A stretch of 64,000 bases of DNA, taken from positions 62,001-126,000 of the forward strand of contig JBBELK010000393.1 of assembly GCA_037783545.1 (NCBI GenBank). The letters are read 5' to 3'. The position numbers were made by a program, and so were the translations under genes. Shown here piece after piece: positions 24,020-34,829 of this stretch (position 1 is its first letter; every line of letters begins with the position of its first letter). The notes below the pieces were generated by a model. It was given only the letters and a program-made list of their open reading frames with translations, ran no database searches and was not told the origin of the DNA. This DNA comes from Henricia sp. BOLD:AAB3569 (Eukaryota; Echinodermata; Asteroidea; Spinulosida; Echinasteridae).

Positions 24020-25123
24020 TCAACGGCCGTACAAATGTACACCAGCGCGGCGCAGGGTGTCCCAACAGCCACGGTTAGGGGAATAACCACGCAGCCGAGC
24101 TCCGTTTTCCCTAAACTCTGAAATTTCTCCGTCATTTCCCAGCGAAAATCTGTCAATTTTGCATGACAAGTGCGGAATATATACAGTTTGGAGCATGCCA
24201 AATTTGAAGTTGGTTGGAAAATTCCTTGATTTCCAAATTTGCCGGCATTTGGGACACACTTTGACCCAATTCCCGTCACAATCTGGGGTGAGTCAACGGC
24301 CGTACAAATGTACACCAGCGCGGCGCAGGGTGTCCCAACAGCCACGGTTAGGGGAATAACCACGCAGCCGAGCTCCGTTTTCCCTAAACTCTGAAATTTA
24401 TCCGTCATTTCCCAGCGAAAATCTGTAAATTTTGCATGACAAGTGCGGAATATATACAGTTTGGAGCATGCAAAATTTGAAGTTGGTTGAAAAATTCCTT
24501 GATTTCCAAATTTGCCGGCATTTGGAACACACTTTGACCTAATTCCCGTCACAATCTGGGGTGAGTCAACGGCCGTACAAATGTACACCAGCGCGGCGCT
24601 TGCGCAGGGTGTCCCAACAGCCACGGTTAGGAGAATAACCACGCAGCCGATCTCCGTTTTCCCTAAGCTCTGAAATTTCTCCGTAATTTCCCAGCGAAAA
24701 TCTGTCAATTTTGCATGACAAGTGCGGAATATATACAGTTTGGAGCATGCAAAATTTGAAGTTGGTTGGAAAATTCCTTGATTTCCAAATTTGCCGGCAT
24801 TTGGGACACACTTTGACCTAATTCCCGTCACAATCTGGGGTGAGTCAACGGCCGTACAAATGTACACCAGCGCGGCGCATGCGCAGGGTGTCCCAACAGC
24901 CACGGTTAGGGGAATAACCACGCAGCCAAGCTCCGTTTTCCCTAAACTCTGAAATTTCTCCGTCATTTCCAAGCGAAAATCTTTCAATTTTGCATGACAA
25001 GTGCGGAATATATACAGTTTGGAGCATGCAAAATTTGAAGTTGGTTGGAAAATTCCTTGATTTCCAAATTTGCCGGCATTTGGAACACACTTTGACCTAA
25101 TTCCCGTCACAATCTGGGGTGAG
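24020..25123 (+). repeat. Four-monomer unit, copy 2 (1104 bp)
   Basis: Monomers 24020, 24293, 24566 and 24845 repeat every marker of 22916-24019, including the rare CTGTAAATT, GCGCTTGCGC and CTTTCAATT changes. The near identity implies a recent tandem duplication. The right boundary is the 280-bp monomer at 25124. Confidence 0.9.
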
Positions 25124-25682
25124 TCAACGGCCGTACAAATGTACACCAGCGCGGCGCATGCGCATGGGTGTCCCAACAGCCACGGTTAGGGGAATAACCA
25201 CGCAGCCGAGCTCCGTTTTCCCTAAACTCTGAAATTTCTCCGTCATTTCCCAGCGAAAATCTGTCAATTTTGCATGACAAGTTCGGAATATATACAGTTT
25301 GGAGCATGCAAAATTTGAAGTTGGTTGGAAAATTCCTTGATTTCCAAATTTGCCGGCATTTGGGACACACTTTGACCTAATTCCCGTCACAATCTGGGGT
25401 GAGTCAACGGCCGTACAAATGTACACCAGCGCGGCGCATGCGCAGGGTGTCCCAACAGCCACGGTTAGGAGAATAACCATGCAGCCGATCTCCGTTTTCC
25501 CTAAACTCTGAAATTTCTCCGTCATTTCCCAGCGAAAATCTGTCAATTTTGCATGACAAGTGCGGAATATATACAGTTTGGAGCATGCAAAATTTGAAGT
25601 TGGTTGGAAAATTCCTTGATTTCCAAATTTGCCGGCATTTGGGACACACTTTGACCTAATTCCCGTCACAATCTGGGGTGAG
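25124..25682 (+). repeat. Head dimer of the nine-monomer unit (third copy)
   Basis: 25124 (280; GCGCATGCGCATGGG, AAGTTCGG) and 25404 (AACCATGCAG, GATCTCC) match 6070 and 6350 and also 8563 and 8843. With the next monomer (25683; AGCCATGG) the match to 8563-9400 extends over 838 bp at a constant offset of 16561 bp. Confidence 0.9.
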
Positions 25683-26798
25683 TCAACGGCCGTACAAATG
25701 TACACCAGCGCGGCGCATGCGCAGGGTGTCCCAACAGCCATGGTTAGGGGAATAACCACGCAGCCGAGCTCCTTTTTCCCTAAACTCTGAAATTTCTCCG
25801 TCATTTCCCAGCGAAAATCTGTCAATTTTGCATGACAAGTGCGGAATATATACAGTTTGGAGCATGCAAAATTTGAAGTTGGTTGGAAAATTCCTTGATT
25901 TCCAAATTTGCTGGCATTTGGGACACACTTTGACCTAATTCCCGTCACAATCTGGGGTGAGTCAACGGCCGTACAAATGTACACCAGCACGGCGCATGCG
26001 CAGGGTGTCCCAACAGCCACGGTTAGGGGAATAACCACGCAGCCGAGCTCCGTTTTCCCTAAACTCTGAAATTTCTCCGTCATTTCCCAGCGAAAATCTG
26101 TCAATTTTGCATGACAAGTGCGGAATATATACAGTTTGGAGCATGCAAAATTTGAAGTTGGTTGGAAAATTCCTTGATTTCCAAATTTGCCGGCATTTGG
26201 GACACACTTTGACCTAATTCCCGTCACAATCTGGGGCGAGTCAACGGCCGTACAAATGTACACCAGCGCGGCGCATGCGCAGGGTGTCCCAACAGCCACG
26301 GTTAGGGGAATAACCACGCAGCCGAGCTCCGTTTTCCTTAAACTCTGAAATTTCTCCGTCATTTCCCAGCGAAAATCTGTCAATTTTGCATGACAAGTGC
26401 GGAATATATACAGTTTGGAGCATGCAAAATTTGAAGTTGGTTGGAAAATTCCTTGATTTCCAAATTTGCCGGCATTTGGGACACACTTTGACCTAATTCC
26501 CGTCACAATCTGGGGTGAGTCAACGGCCGTACAAATGTACACCAGCGCGGCGCATGCGCAGGGTGTCCCAACAGCCATGGTTAGGGGAATAACCACGCAG
26601 CCGAGCTCCTTTTTCCCTAAACTCTGAAATTTCTCCGTCATTTCCCAGCGAAAATCTGTCAATTTTGCATGACAAGTGCGGAATATATACAGTTTGGAGC
26701 ATGCAAAATTTGAAGTTGGTTGGAAAATTCCTTGATTTCCAAATTTGCTGGCATTTGGGACACACTTTGACCTAATTCCCGTCACAATCTGGGGTGAG

Positions 26799-27077
26799 TC
26801 AACGGCCGTACAAATGTACACCAGCGCGGCGCATGCGCAGGGTGTCCCAACAGCCACGGTTAGGGGAATAACCACGCAGCCGAGCTCCGTTTTCCCTAAA
26901 CTCTGAAATTTCTCCGTCATTTCCCAGCGAAAATCTGTCAATTTTGCATGACAAGTGCGGAATATATACAGTTTGGAGCATGCAAAATTTGAAGTTGGTT
27001 GGAAAATTCCTTGATTTCCAAATTTGCCGGCATTTGGGACACACTTTGACCTAATTCCCGTCACAATCTGGGGTGAG
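26799..27077 (+). repeat. Reference long monomer (279 bp)
   Basis: This copy is identical to the short consensus except for a 6-bp insertion, ATGCGC, after monomer position 34. The insertion turns GCGCAGGG into GCGCATGCGCAGGG and so makes a perfect 10-bp palindrome. It is the commonest length difference in the array (95 exact 279-bp copies). It keeps the reading-frame phase, since 6 is a multiple of three. Four 279-bp copies have lost the palindrome by point change: 3595 and 5791 (GCGCATGCGA) and 23462 and 24566 (GCGCTTGCGC). Confidence 0.95.
26829..26838. other. GCGCATGCGC palindrome of the long monomer (example)
   Basis: This is a perfect 10-bp palindrome of strictly alternating purine and pyrimidine, created by the 6-bp insertion. 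I count about 100 monomers with an intact copy: 91 of the 279-bp class, all four 280-bp copies, the 266-bp copy at 14676, and the four 274/275-bp copies at 37293, 44137, 46328 and 60385. Known biology: GCGCATGCGC is the core of the vertebrate and insect NRF1 (Ewg) site, whose usual first base is a pyrimidine; here it is G or A. Alternating purine-pyrimidine tracts can also adopt Z-DNA. Whether anything binds here is inference. Confidence 0.6.
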
Positions 27078-28472
27078 TCAACGGCCGTACAAATGTACAC
27101 CAGCGCGGCGCATGCGCAGGGTGTCCCAACAGCCATGGTTAGGGGAATAACCACGCAGCCGAGCTCCTTTTTCCCTAAACTCTGAAATTTCTCCGTCATT
27201 TCCCAGCGAAAATCTGTCAATTTTGCATGACAAGTGCGGAATATATACAGTTTGGAGCATGCAAAATTTGAAGTTGGTTGGAAAATTCCTTGATTTCCAA
27301 ATTTGCTGGCATTTGGGACACACTTTGACCTAATTCCCGTCACAATCTGGGGTGAGTCAACGGCCGTACAAATGTACACCAGCGCGGCGCATGCGCAGGG
27401 TGTCCCAACAGCCACGGTTAGGGGAATAACCACGCAGCCGAGCTCCGTTTTCCCTAAACTCTGAAATTTCTCCGTCATTTCCCAGCGAAAATCTGTCAAT
27501 TTTGCATGACAAGTGCGGAATATATACAGTTTGGAGCATGCAAAATTTGAAGTTGGTTGGAAAATTCCTTGATTTCCAAATTTGCCGGCATTTGGGACAC
27601 ACTTTGACCTAATTCCCGTCACAATCTGGGGCGAGTCAACGGCCGTACAAATGTACACCAGCGCGGCGCATGCGCAGGGTGTCCCAACAGCCACGGTTAG
27701 GGGAATAACCACGCAGCCGAGCTCCGTTTTCCTTAAACTCTGAAATTTCTCCGTCATTTCCCAGCGAAAATCTGTCAATTTTGCATGACAAGTGCGGAAT
27801 ATATACAGTTTGGAACATGCAAAATTTGAAGTTGGTTGGAAAATTCCTTGATTTCCAAATTTGCCGGCATTTGGGACACACTTTGACCTAATTCCCGTCA
27901 CAATCTGGGGTGAGTCAACGGCCGTACAAATGTACACCAGCGCGGCGCATGCGCAGGGTGTCCCAACAGCCATGGTTAGGGGAATAACCACGCAGCCGAG
28001 CTCCTTTTTCCCTAAACTCTGAAATTTCTCCGTCATTTCCCAGCGAAAATCTGTCAATTTTGCATGACAAGTGCGGAATATATACAGTTTGGAGCATGCA
28101 AAATTTGAAGTTGGTTGGAAAATTCCTTGATTTCCAAATTTGCTGGCATTTGGGACACACTTTGACCTAATTCCCGTCACAATCTGGGGTGAGTCAACGG
28201 CCGTACAAATGTACACCAGCGCGGCGCATGCGCAGGGTGTCCCAACAGCCACGGTTAGGGGAATAACCACGCAGCCGAGCTCCGTTTTCCCTAAACTCTG
28301 AAATTTCTCCGTCATTTCCCAGCGAAAATCTGTCAATTTTGCATGACAAGTGCGGAATATATACAGTTTGGAGCATGCAAAATTTGAAGTTGGTTGGAAA
28401 ATTCCTTGATTTCCAAATTTGCCGGCATTTGGGACACACTTTGACCTAATTCCCGTCACAATCTGGGGCGAG
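27078..28472 (+). repeat. Five long monomers, copy 2 (1395 bp)
   Basis: 27078, 27357, 27636, 27915 and 28194 match 25683-27077 in order. I see two differences: CAGCGCGG in 27357 and TTTGGAACATGC in 27636. These units are part of 15 consecutive long-class monomers from 25124 to 29309, the longest such run in the window. Confidence 0.9.
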
Positions 28473-30413
28473 TCAACGGCCGTACAAATGTACACCAGCG
28501 CGGCGCATGCGCAGGGTGTCCCAACAGCCACGGTTAGGGGAATAACCACGCAGCCGAGCTCCGTTTTCCCTAAACTCTGAAATTTCTCCGTCATTTCCCA
28601 GCGAAAATCTGTCAATTTTGCATGACAAGTGCGGAATATATACAGTTTGGAGCATGCAAAATTTGAAGTTGGTTGGAAAATTCCTTGATTTCCAAATTTG
28701 CCGGCATTTGGGACACACTTTGACCTAATTCCCGTCACAATCTGGGGTGAGTCAACGGCCGTACAAATGTACACCAGCGCGGCGCATGCGCAGGGTGTCC
28801 CAACAGCCACGGTTAGGGGAATAACCACGCAGCCGAGCTCCGTTTTCCCTAAACTCTGAAATTTCTCCGTCATTTCCCAGCGAAAATCTGTCAATTTTGC
28901 ATGACAAGTGCGGAATATATACAGTTTGGAGCATGCAAAATTTGAAGTTGGTTGGAAAATTCCTTGATTTCCAAATTTGCCGGCATTTGGGACACACTTT
29001 GACCTAATTCCCGTCACAATCTGGGGCGAGTCAACGGCCGTACAAATGTACACCAGCGCGGCGCATGCGCAGGGTGTCCCAACAGCCACGGTTAGGGGAA
29101 TAACCACGCAGCCGAGCTCCGTTTTCCCTAAACTCTGAAATTTCTCCGTCATTTCCCAGCGAAAATCTGTCAACTTTGCATGACAAGTGCGGAATATATA
29201 CAGTTTGGAGCATGCAAAATTTGAAGTTGGTTGGAAAATTCCTTGATTTCCAAATTTGCCGGCATTTGGGACACACTTTGACCTAATTCCCGTCTCAATC
29301 TGGAGTGAGTCAACGGCCGTACAAATGTACACCAGCGCGGCGCAGGGTGTCCCAACAGCCACGGTTTGGGGAATAACCACGCAGCCGAGCTCCGTTTTCC
29401 CTAAACTCTGAAATTTCTCCGTCATTTCCCAGCGAAAATCTGTCAATTTTGCATGACAAGTGCGGAATATATACAGTTTGGAGCATGCAAAATTTGAAGT
29501 TGGTTGGAAAATTCCTTGATTTCCAAATTTGCCGGCATTTGGGACACACTTTGACCTAATTCCCGTCACAATCTGGGATGAGTCAACGGCCGTACAAATG
29601 TACACCAGCGCGGCGCAGGGTGTCCCAACAGCCACGGTTAGGGGAATAACCACGCAGCCGAGCTCCGTTTTCCCTAAACTCTGAAATTTCTCCGTCATTT
29701 CCCAGCGAAAATCTGTCAATTTTGCATGACAAGTGCGGAATATATACAGTTTGGAGCATGCAAAATTTGAAGTTGGTTGGAAAATTCCTTGATTTCCAAA
29801 TTTGCCGGCATTTGGGACACACTTTGACCTAATTCCCGTCACAATCTGGGGTGAGTCAACGGCCGTACAAATGTACACCAGCGCGGCGCATGCGCAGGGT
29901 GTCCCAACAGCCACGGTTAGGGGAATAACCACGCAGCCGAGCTCCGTTTTCCCTAAACTCTGAAATTTCTCCGTCATTTCCTAGCGAAAATCTGTCAATT
30001 TTGCATGACAAGTGCGGAATATATACAGTTTGGAGCATGCAAAATTTGAAGTTGGTTGGAAAATTCCTTGATTTCCAAATTTGCTGGCATTTGGGACACA
30101 CTTTGACCTAATTCCCGTCACAATCTGGGGTGAGTCAACGGCCGTACAAATGTACACCAGCGCGGCGCATGCGCAGGGTGTCCCAACAGCCACGGTTAGG
30201 GGAATAACCACGCAGCCGAGCTCCGTTTTCCCTAAACTCTGAAATTTCTCCGTCATTTCCCAGCGAAAATCTGTCAATTTTGCATGACAAGTGCGGAATA
30301 TATACAGTTTGGAGCATGCAAAATTTGAAGTTGGTTGGAAAATTCCTTGATTTCCAAATTTGCCGGCATTTGGGACACACTTTGACCTAATTCCCGTCAC
30401 AATCTGGGGCGAG
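28473..30413 (+). repeat. Seven-monomer unit, copy 1 (1941 bp)
   Basis: 28473 (preceded by CGAG), 28752, 29031 (CGAG; CAACTTTGC), 29310 (preceded by TCTCAATCTGGAG; GGTTTGGGG), 29583 (preceded by GGGATGAG), 29856 (TTTCCTAGCG, TGCTGGC) and 30135. The last five form a 1383-bp unit that repeats at once at 30414. The trio 29031-29855 is one of five 825-bp cassettes. Confidence 0.85.
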
Positions 30414-31796
30414 TCAACGGCCGTACAAATGTACACCAGCGCGGCGCATGCGCAGGGTGTCCCAACAGCCACGGTTAGGGGAATAACCACGCAGCCGAGC
30501 TCCGTTTTCCCTAAACTCTGAAATTTCTCCGTCATTTCCCAGCGAAAATCTGTCAACTTTGCATGACAAGTGCGGAATATATACAGTTTGGAGCATGCAA
30601 AATTTGAAGTTGGTTGGAAAATTCCTTGATTTCCAAATTTGCCGGCATTTGGGACACACTTTGACCTAATTCCCGTCTCAATCTGGAGTGAGTCAACGGC
30701 CGTACAAATGTACACCAGCGCGGCGCAGGGTGTCCCAACAGCCACGGTTAGGGGAATAACCACGCAGCCGAGCTCCGTTTTCCCTAAACTCTGAAATTTC
30801 TCCGTCATTTCCCAGCGAAAATCTGTCAATTTTGCATGACAAGTGCGGAATATATACAGTTTGGAGCATGCAAAATTTGAAGTTGGTTGGAAAATTCCTT
30901 GATTTCCAAATTTGCCGGCATTTGGGACACACTTTGACCTAATTCCCGTCACAATCTGGGATGAGTCAACGGCCGTACAAATGTACACCAGCGCGGCGCA
31001 GGGTGTCCCAACAGCCACGGTTAGGGGAATAACCACGCAGCCGAGCTCCGTTTTCCCTAAACTCTGAAATTTCTCCGTCATTTCCCAGCGAAAATCTGTC
31101 AATTTTGCATGACAAGTGCGGAATATATACAGTTTGGAGCATGCAAAATTTGAAGTTGGTTGGAAAATTCCTTGATTTCCAAATTTGCCGGCATTTGGGA
31201 CACACTTTGACCTAATTCCCGTCACAATCTGGGGTGAGTCAACGGCCGTACAAATGTACACCAGCGCGGCGCATGCGCAGGGTGTCCCAACAGCCACGGT
31301 TAGGGGAATAACCACGCAGCCGAGCTCCGTTTTCCCTAAACTCTGAAATTTCTCCGTCATTTCCTAGCGAAAATCTGTCAATTTTGCATGACAAGTGCGG
31401 AATATATACAGTTTGGAGCATGCAAAATTTGAAGTTGGTTGGAAAATTCCTTGATTTCCAAATTTGCTGGCATTTGGGACACACTTTGACCTAATTCCCG
31501 TCACAATCTGGGGTGAGTCAACGGCCGTACAAATGTACACCAGCGCGGCGCATGCGCAGGGTGTCCCAACAGCCACGGTTAGGGGAATAACCACGCAGCC
31601 GAGCTCCGTTTTCCCTAAACTCTGAAATTTCTCCGTCATTTCCCAGCGAAAATCTGTCAATTTTGCATGACAAGTGCGGAATATATACAGTTTGGAGCAT
31701 GCAAAATTTGAAGTTGGTTGGAAAATTCCTTGATTTCCAAATTTGCCGGCATTTGGGACACACTTTGACCTAATTCCCGTCACAATCTGGGGCGAG
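30414..31796 (+). repeat. Five-monomer unit (1383 bp)
   Basis: 30414, 30693, 30966, 31239 and 31518 match 29031-30413. The only difference I see is GGTTAGGGG in 30693 against GGTTTGGGG in 29310. The unit lacks the two leading long monomers of the seven-monomer version, so unit length varies by whole monomers. Confidence 0.9.
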
Positions 31797-33179
31797 TCAA
31801 CGGCCGTACAAATGTACACCAGCGCGGCGCATGCGCAGGGTGTCCCAACAGCCACGGTTAGGGGAATAACCACGCAGCCGAGCTCCGTTTTCCCTAAACT
31901 CTGAAATTTCTCCGTCATTTCCCAGCGAAAATCTGTCAATTTTGCATGACAAGTGCGGAATATATACAGTTTGGAGCATGCAAAATTTGAAGTTGGTTGG
32001 AAAATTCCTTGATTTCCAAATTTGCCGGCATTTGGGACACACTTTGACCTAATTCCCGTCACAATCTGGGGTGAGTCAACGGCCGTACAAATGTACACCA
32101 GCGCGGCGCATGCGCAGGGTGTCCCAACAGCCACGGTTAGGGGAATAACCACGCAGCCGAGCTCCGTTTTCCCTAAACTCTGAAATTTCTCCGTCATTTC
32201 CCAGCGAAAATCTGTCAATTTTGCATGACAAGTGCGGAATATATACAGTTTGGAGCATGCAAAATTTGAAGTTGGTTGGAAAATTCCTTGATTTCCAAAT
32301 TTGCCGGCATTTGGGACACACTTTGACCTAATTCCCGTCACAATCTGGGGCGAGTCAACGGCCGTACAAATGTACACCAGCGCGGCGCATGCGCAGGGTG
32401 TCCCAACAGCCACGGTTAGGGGAATAACCACGCAGCCGAGCTCCGTTTTCCCTAAACTCTGAAATTTCTCCGTCATTTCCCAGCGAAAATCTGTCAACTT
32501 TGCATGACAAGTGCGGAATATATACAGTTTGGAGCATGCAAAATTTGAAGTTGGTTGGAAAATTCCTTGATTTCCAAATTTGCCGGCATTTGGGACACAC
32601 TTTGACCTAATTCCCGTCTCAATCTGGAGTGAGTCAACGGCCGTACAAATGTACACCAGCGCGGCGCAGGGTGTCCCAACAGCCACGGTTAGGGGAATAA
32701 CCACGCAGCCGAGCTCCGTTTTCCCTAAACTCTGAAATTTCTCCGTCATTTCCCAGCGAAAATCTGTCAATTTTGCATGACAAGTGCGGAATATATACAG
32801 TTTGGAGCATGCAAAATTTGAAGTTGGTTGGAAAATTCCTTGATTTCCAAATTTGCCGGCATTTGGGACACACTTTGACCTAATTCCCGTCACAATCTGG
32901 GATGAGTCAACGGCCGTACAAATGTACACCAGCGCGGCGCAGGGTGTCCCAACAGCCACGGTTAGGGGAATAACCACGCAGCCGAGCTCCGTTTTCCCTA
33001 AACTCTGAAATTTCTCCGTCATTTCCCAGCGAAAATCTGTCAATTTTGCATGACAAGTGCGGAATATATACAGTTTGGAGCATGCAAAATTTGAAGTTGG
33101 TTGGAAAATTCCTTGATTTCCAAATTTGCCGGCATTTGGGACACACTTTGACCTAATTCCCGTCACAATCTGGGGTGAG
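31797..33179 (+). repeat. Seven-monomer unit, copy 2 (first five monomers)
   Basis: 31797 (preceded by CGAG), 32076, 32355 (CGAG; CAACTTTGC), 32634 (TCTC) and 32907 (GGGATGAG) match 28473-29855 at an offset of 3324 bp. The next monomer (33180) keeps TTTCCTAGCG but has TGCCGACA rather than TGCTGGCA, which marks the transition to the next duplicated block. Confidence 0.85.
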
Positions 33180-34004
33180 TCAACGGCCGTACAAATGTAC
33201 ACCAGCGCGGCGCATGCGCAGGGTGTCCCAACAGCCACGGTTAGGGGAATAACCACGCAGCCGAGCTCCGTTTTCCCTAAACTCTGAAATTTCTCCGTCA
33301 TTTCCTAGCGAAAATCTGTCAATTTTGCATGACAAGTGCGGAATATATACAGTTTGGAGCATGCAAAATTTGAAGTTGGTTGGAAAATTCCTTGATTTCC
33401 AAATTTGCCGACATTTGGGACACACTTTGACCTAATTCCCGTCACAATCTGGGATGAGTCAACGGCCGTACAAATGTACACCAGCGCGGCGCAGGGTGCC
33501 CCAACAGCCACGGTTAGGGGAATAACCACGCAGCCGAGCTCCGTTTTCCCTAAACTCTGAAATTTCTTCGTCATTTCCCAGCGAAAATCTGTCAATTTTG
33601 CATGACAAGTGCGGAATATATACAGTTTGGAGCATGCAAAATCTGAAGTTGGTTGGAAAATTCCTTGATTTCCAAATTTGCCGGCATTTGGGACACACTT
33701 TGACCTAATTCCCGTCACAATCTGGGATGAGTCAACGGCCGTACAAATGTACACCAGCGCGGCGCAGGGTGTCCCAACAGCCACGGTTAGGAGAATAACC
33801 ACGCAGCCGAGCTCCGTTTTCCCTAAACTCTGAAATTTCTCCGTCATTTCCCAGCGAAAATCTGTCAATTTTGCATGACAAGTGCGGAATATATACAGTT
33901 TGGAGCATGCAAAATTTGAAGTTGGTTGGAAAATTCCTTGATTTCCAAATTTGCCGGCATTTGGGACACACTTTGACCTAATTCCCGTCACAATCTGGGG
34001 TGAG
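33180..34004 (+). repeat. Three-monomer unit, copy 1 (825 bp)
   Basis: 33180 (279; TTTCCTAGCG, TGCCGACA), 33459 (preceded by GGGATGAG; GGTGCCCCAAC, TTTCTTCG, AATCTGAAG) and 33732 (preceded by GGGATGAG; GGAGAATAACC). I found no difference from the next 825 bp. The first two monomers form a 552-bp dimer type seen seven times in the window. Confidence 0.9.
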
Positions 34005-34829
34005 TCAACGGCCGTACAAATGTACACCAGCGCGGCGCATGCGCAGGGTGTCCCAACAGCCACGGTTAGGGGAATAACCACGCAGCCGAGCTCCGTTTTC
34101 CCTAAACTCTGAAATTTCTCCGTCATTTCCTAGCGAAAATCTGTCAATTTTGCATGACAAGTGCGGAATATATACAGTTTGGAGCATGCAAAATTTGAAG
34201 TTGGTTGGAAAATTCCTTGATTTCCAAATTTGCCGACATTTGGGACACACTTTGACCTAATTCCCGTCACAATCTGGGATGAGTCAACGGCCGTACAAAT
34301 GTACACCAGCGCGGCGCAGGGTGCCCCAACAGCCACGGTTAGGGGAATAACCACGCAGCCGAGCTCCGTTTTCCCTAAACTCTGAAATTTCTTCGTCATT
34401 TCCCAGCGAAAATCTGTCAATTTTGCATGACAAGTGCGGAATATATACAGTTTGGAGCATGCAAAATCTGAAGTTGGTTGGAAAATTCCTTGATTTCCAA
34501 ATTTGCCGGCATTTGGGACACACTTTGACCTAATTCCCGTCACAATCTGGGATGAGTCAACGGCCGTACAAATGTACACCAGCGCGGCGCAGGGTGTCCC
34601 AACAGCCACGGTTAGGAGAATAACCACGCAGCCGAGCTCCGTTTTCCCTAAACTCTGAAATTTCTCCGTCATTTCCCAGCGAAAATCTGTCAATTTTGCA
34701 TGACAAGTGCGGAATATATACAGTTTGGAGCATGCAAAATTTGAAGTTGGTTGGAAAATTCCTTGATTTCCAAATTTGCCGGCATTTGGGACACACTTTG
34801 ACCTAATTCCCGTCACAATCTGGGGTGAG
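34005..34829 (+). repeat. Three-monomer unit, copy 2 (825 bp)
   Basis: 34005, 34284 and 34557 reproduce 33180-34004, including the rare TTTCTTCG change seen only in these two copies. This looks like the most recent duplication in the window. Confidence 0.9.

Larger units (their letters stand above)
25683..27077 (+). repeat. Five long monomers, copy 1 (1395 bp)
   Basis: All five are 279 bp: 25683 (AGCCATGG, CTCCTTTTTCC, TGCTGGC), 25962 (CAGCACGG), 26241 (preceded by CGAG; TTTTCCTTAAAC), 26520 (as 25683) and 26799 (consensus long). The following 1395 bp repeat the same order. The difference in 25962 is a CpG transition. Confidence 0.9.
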
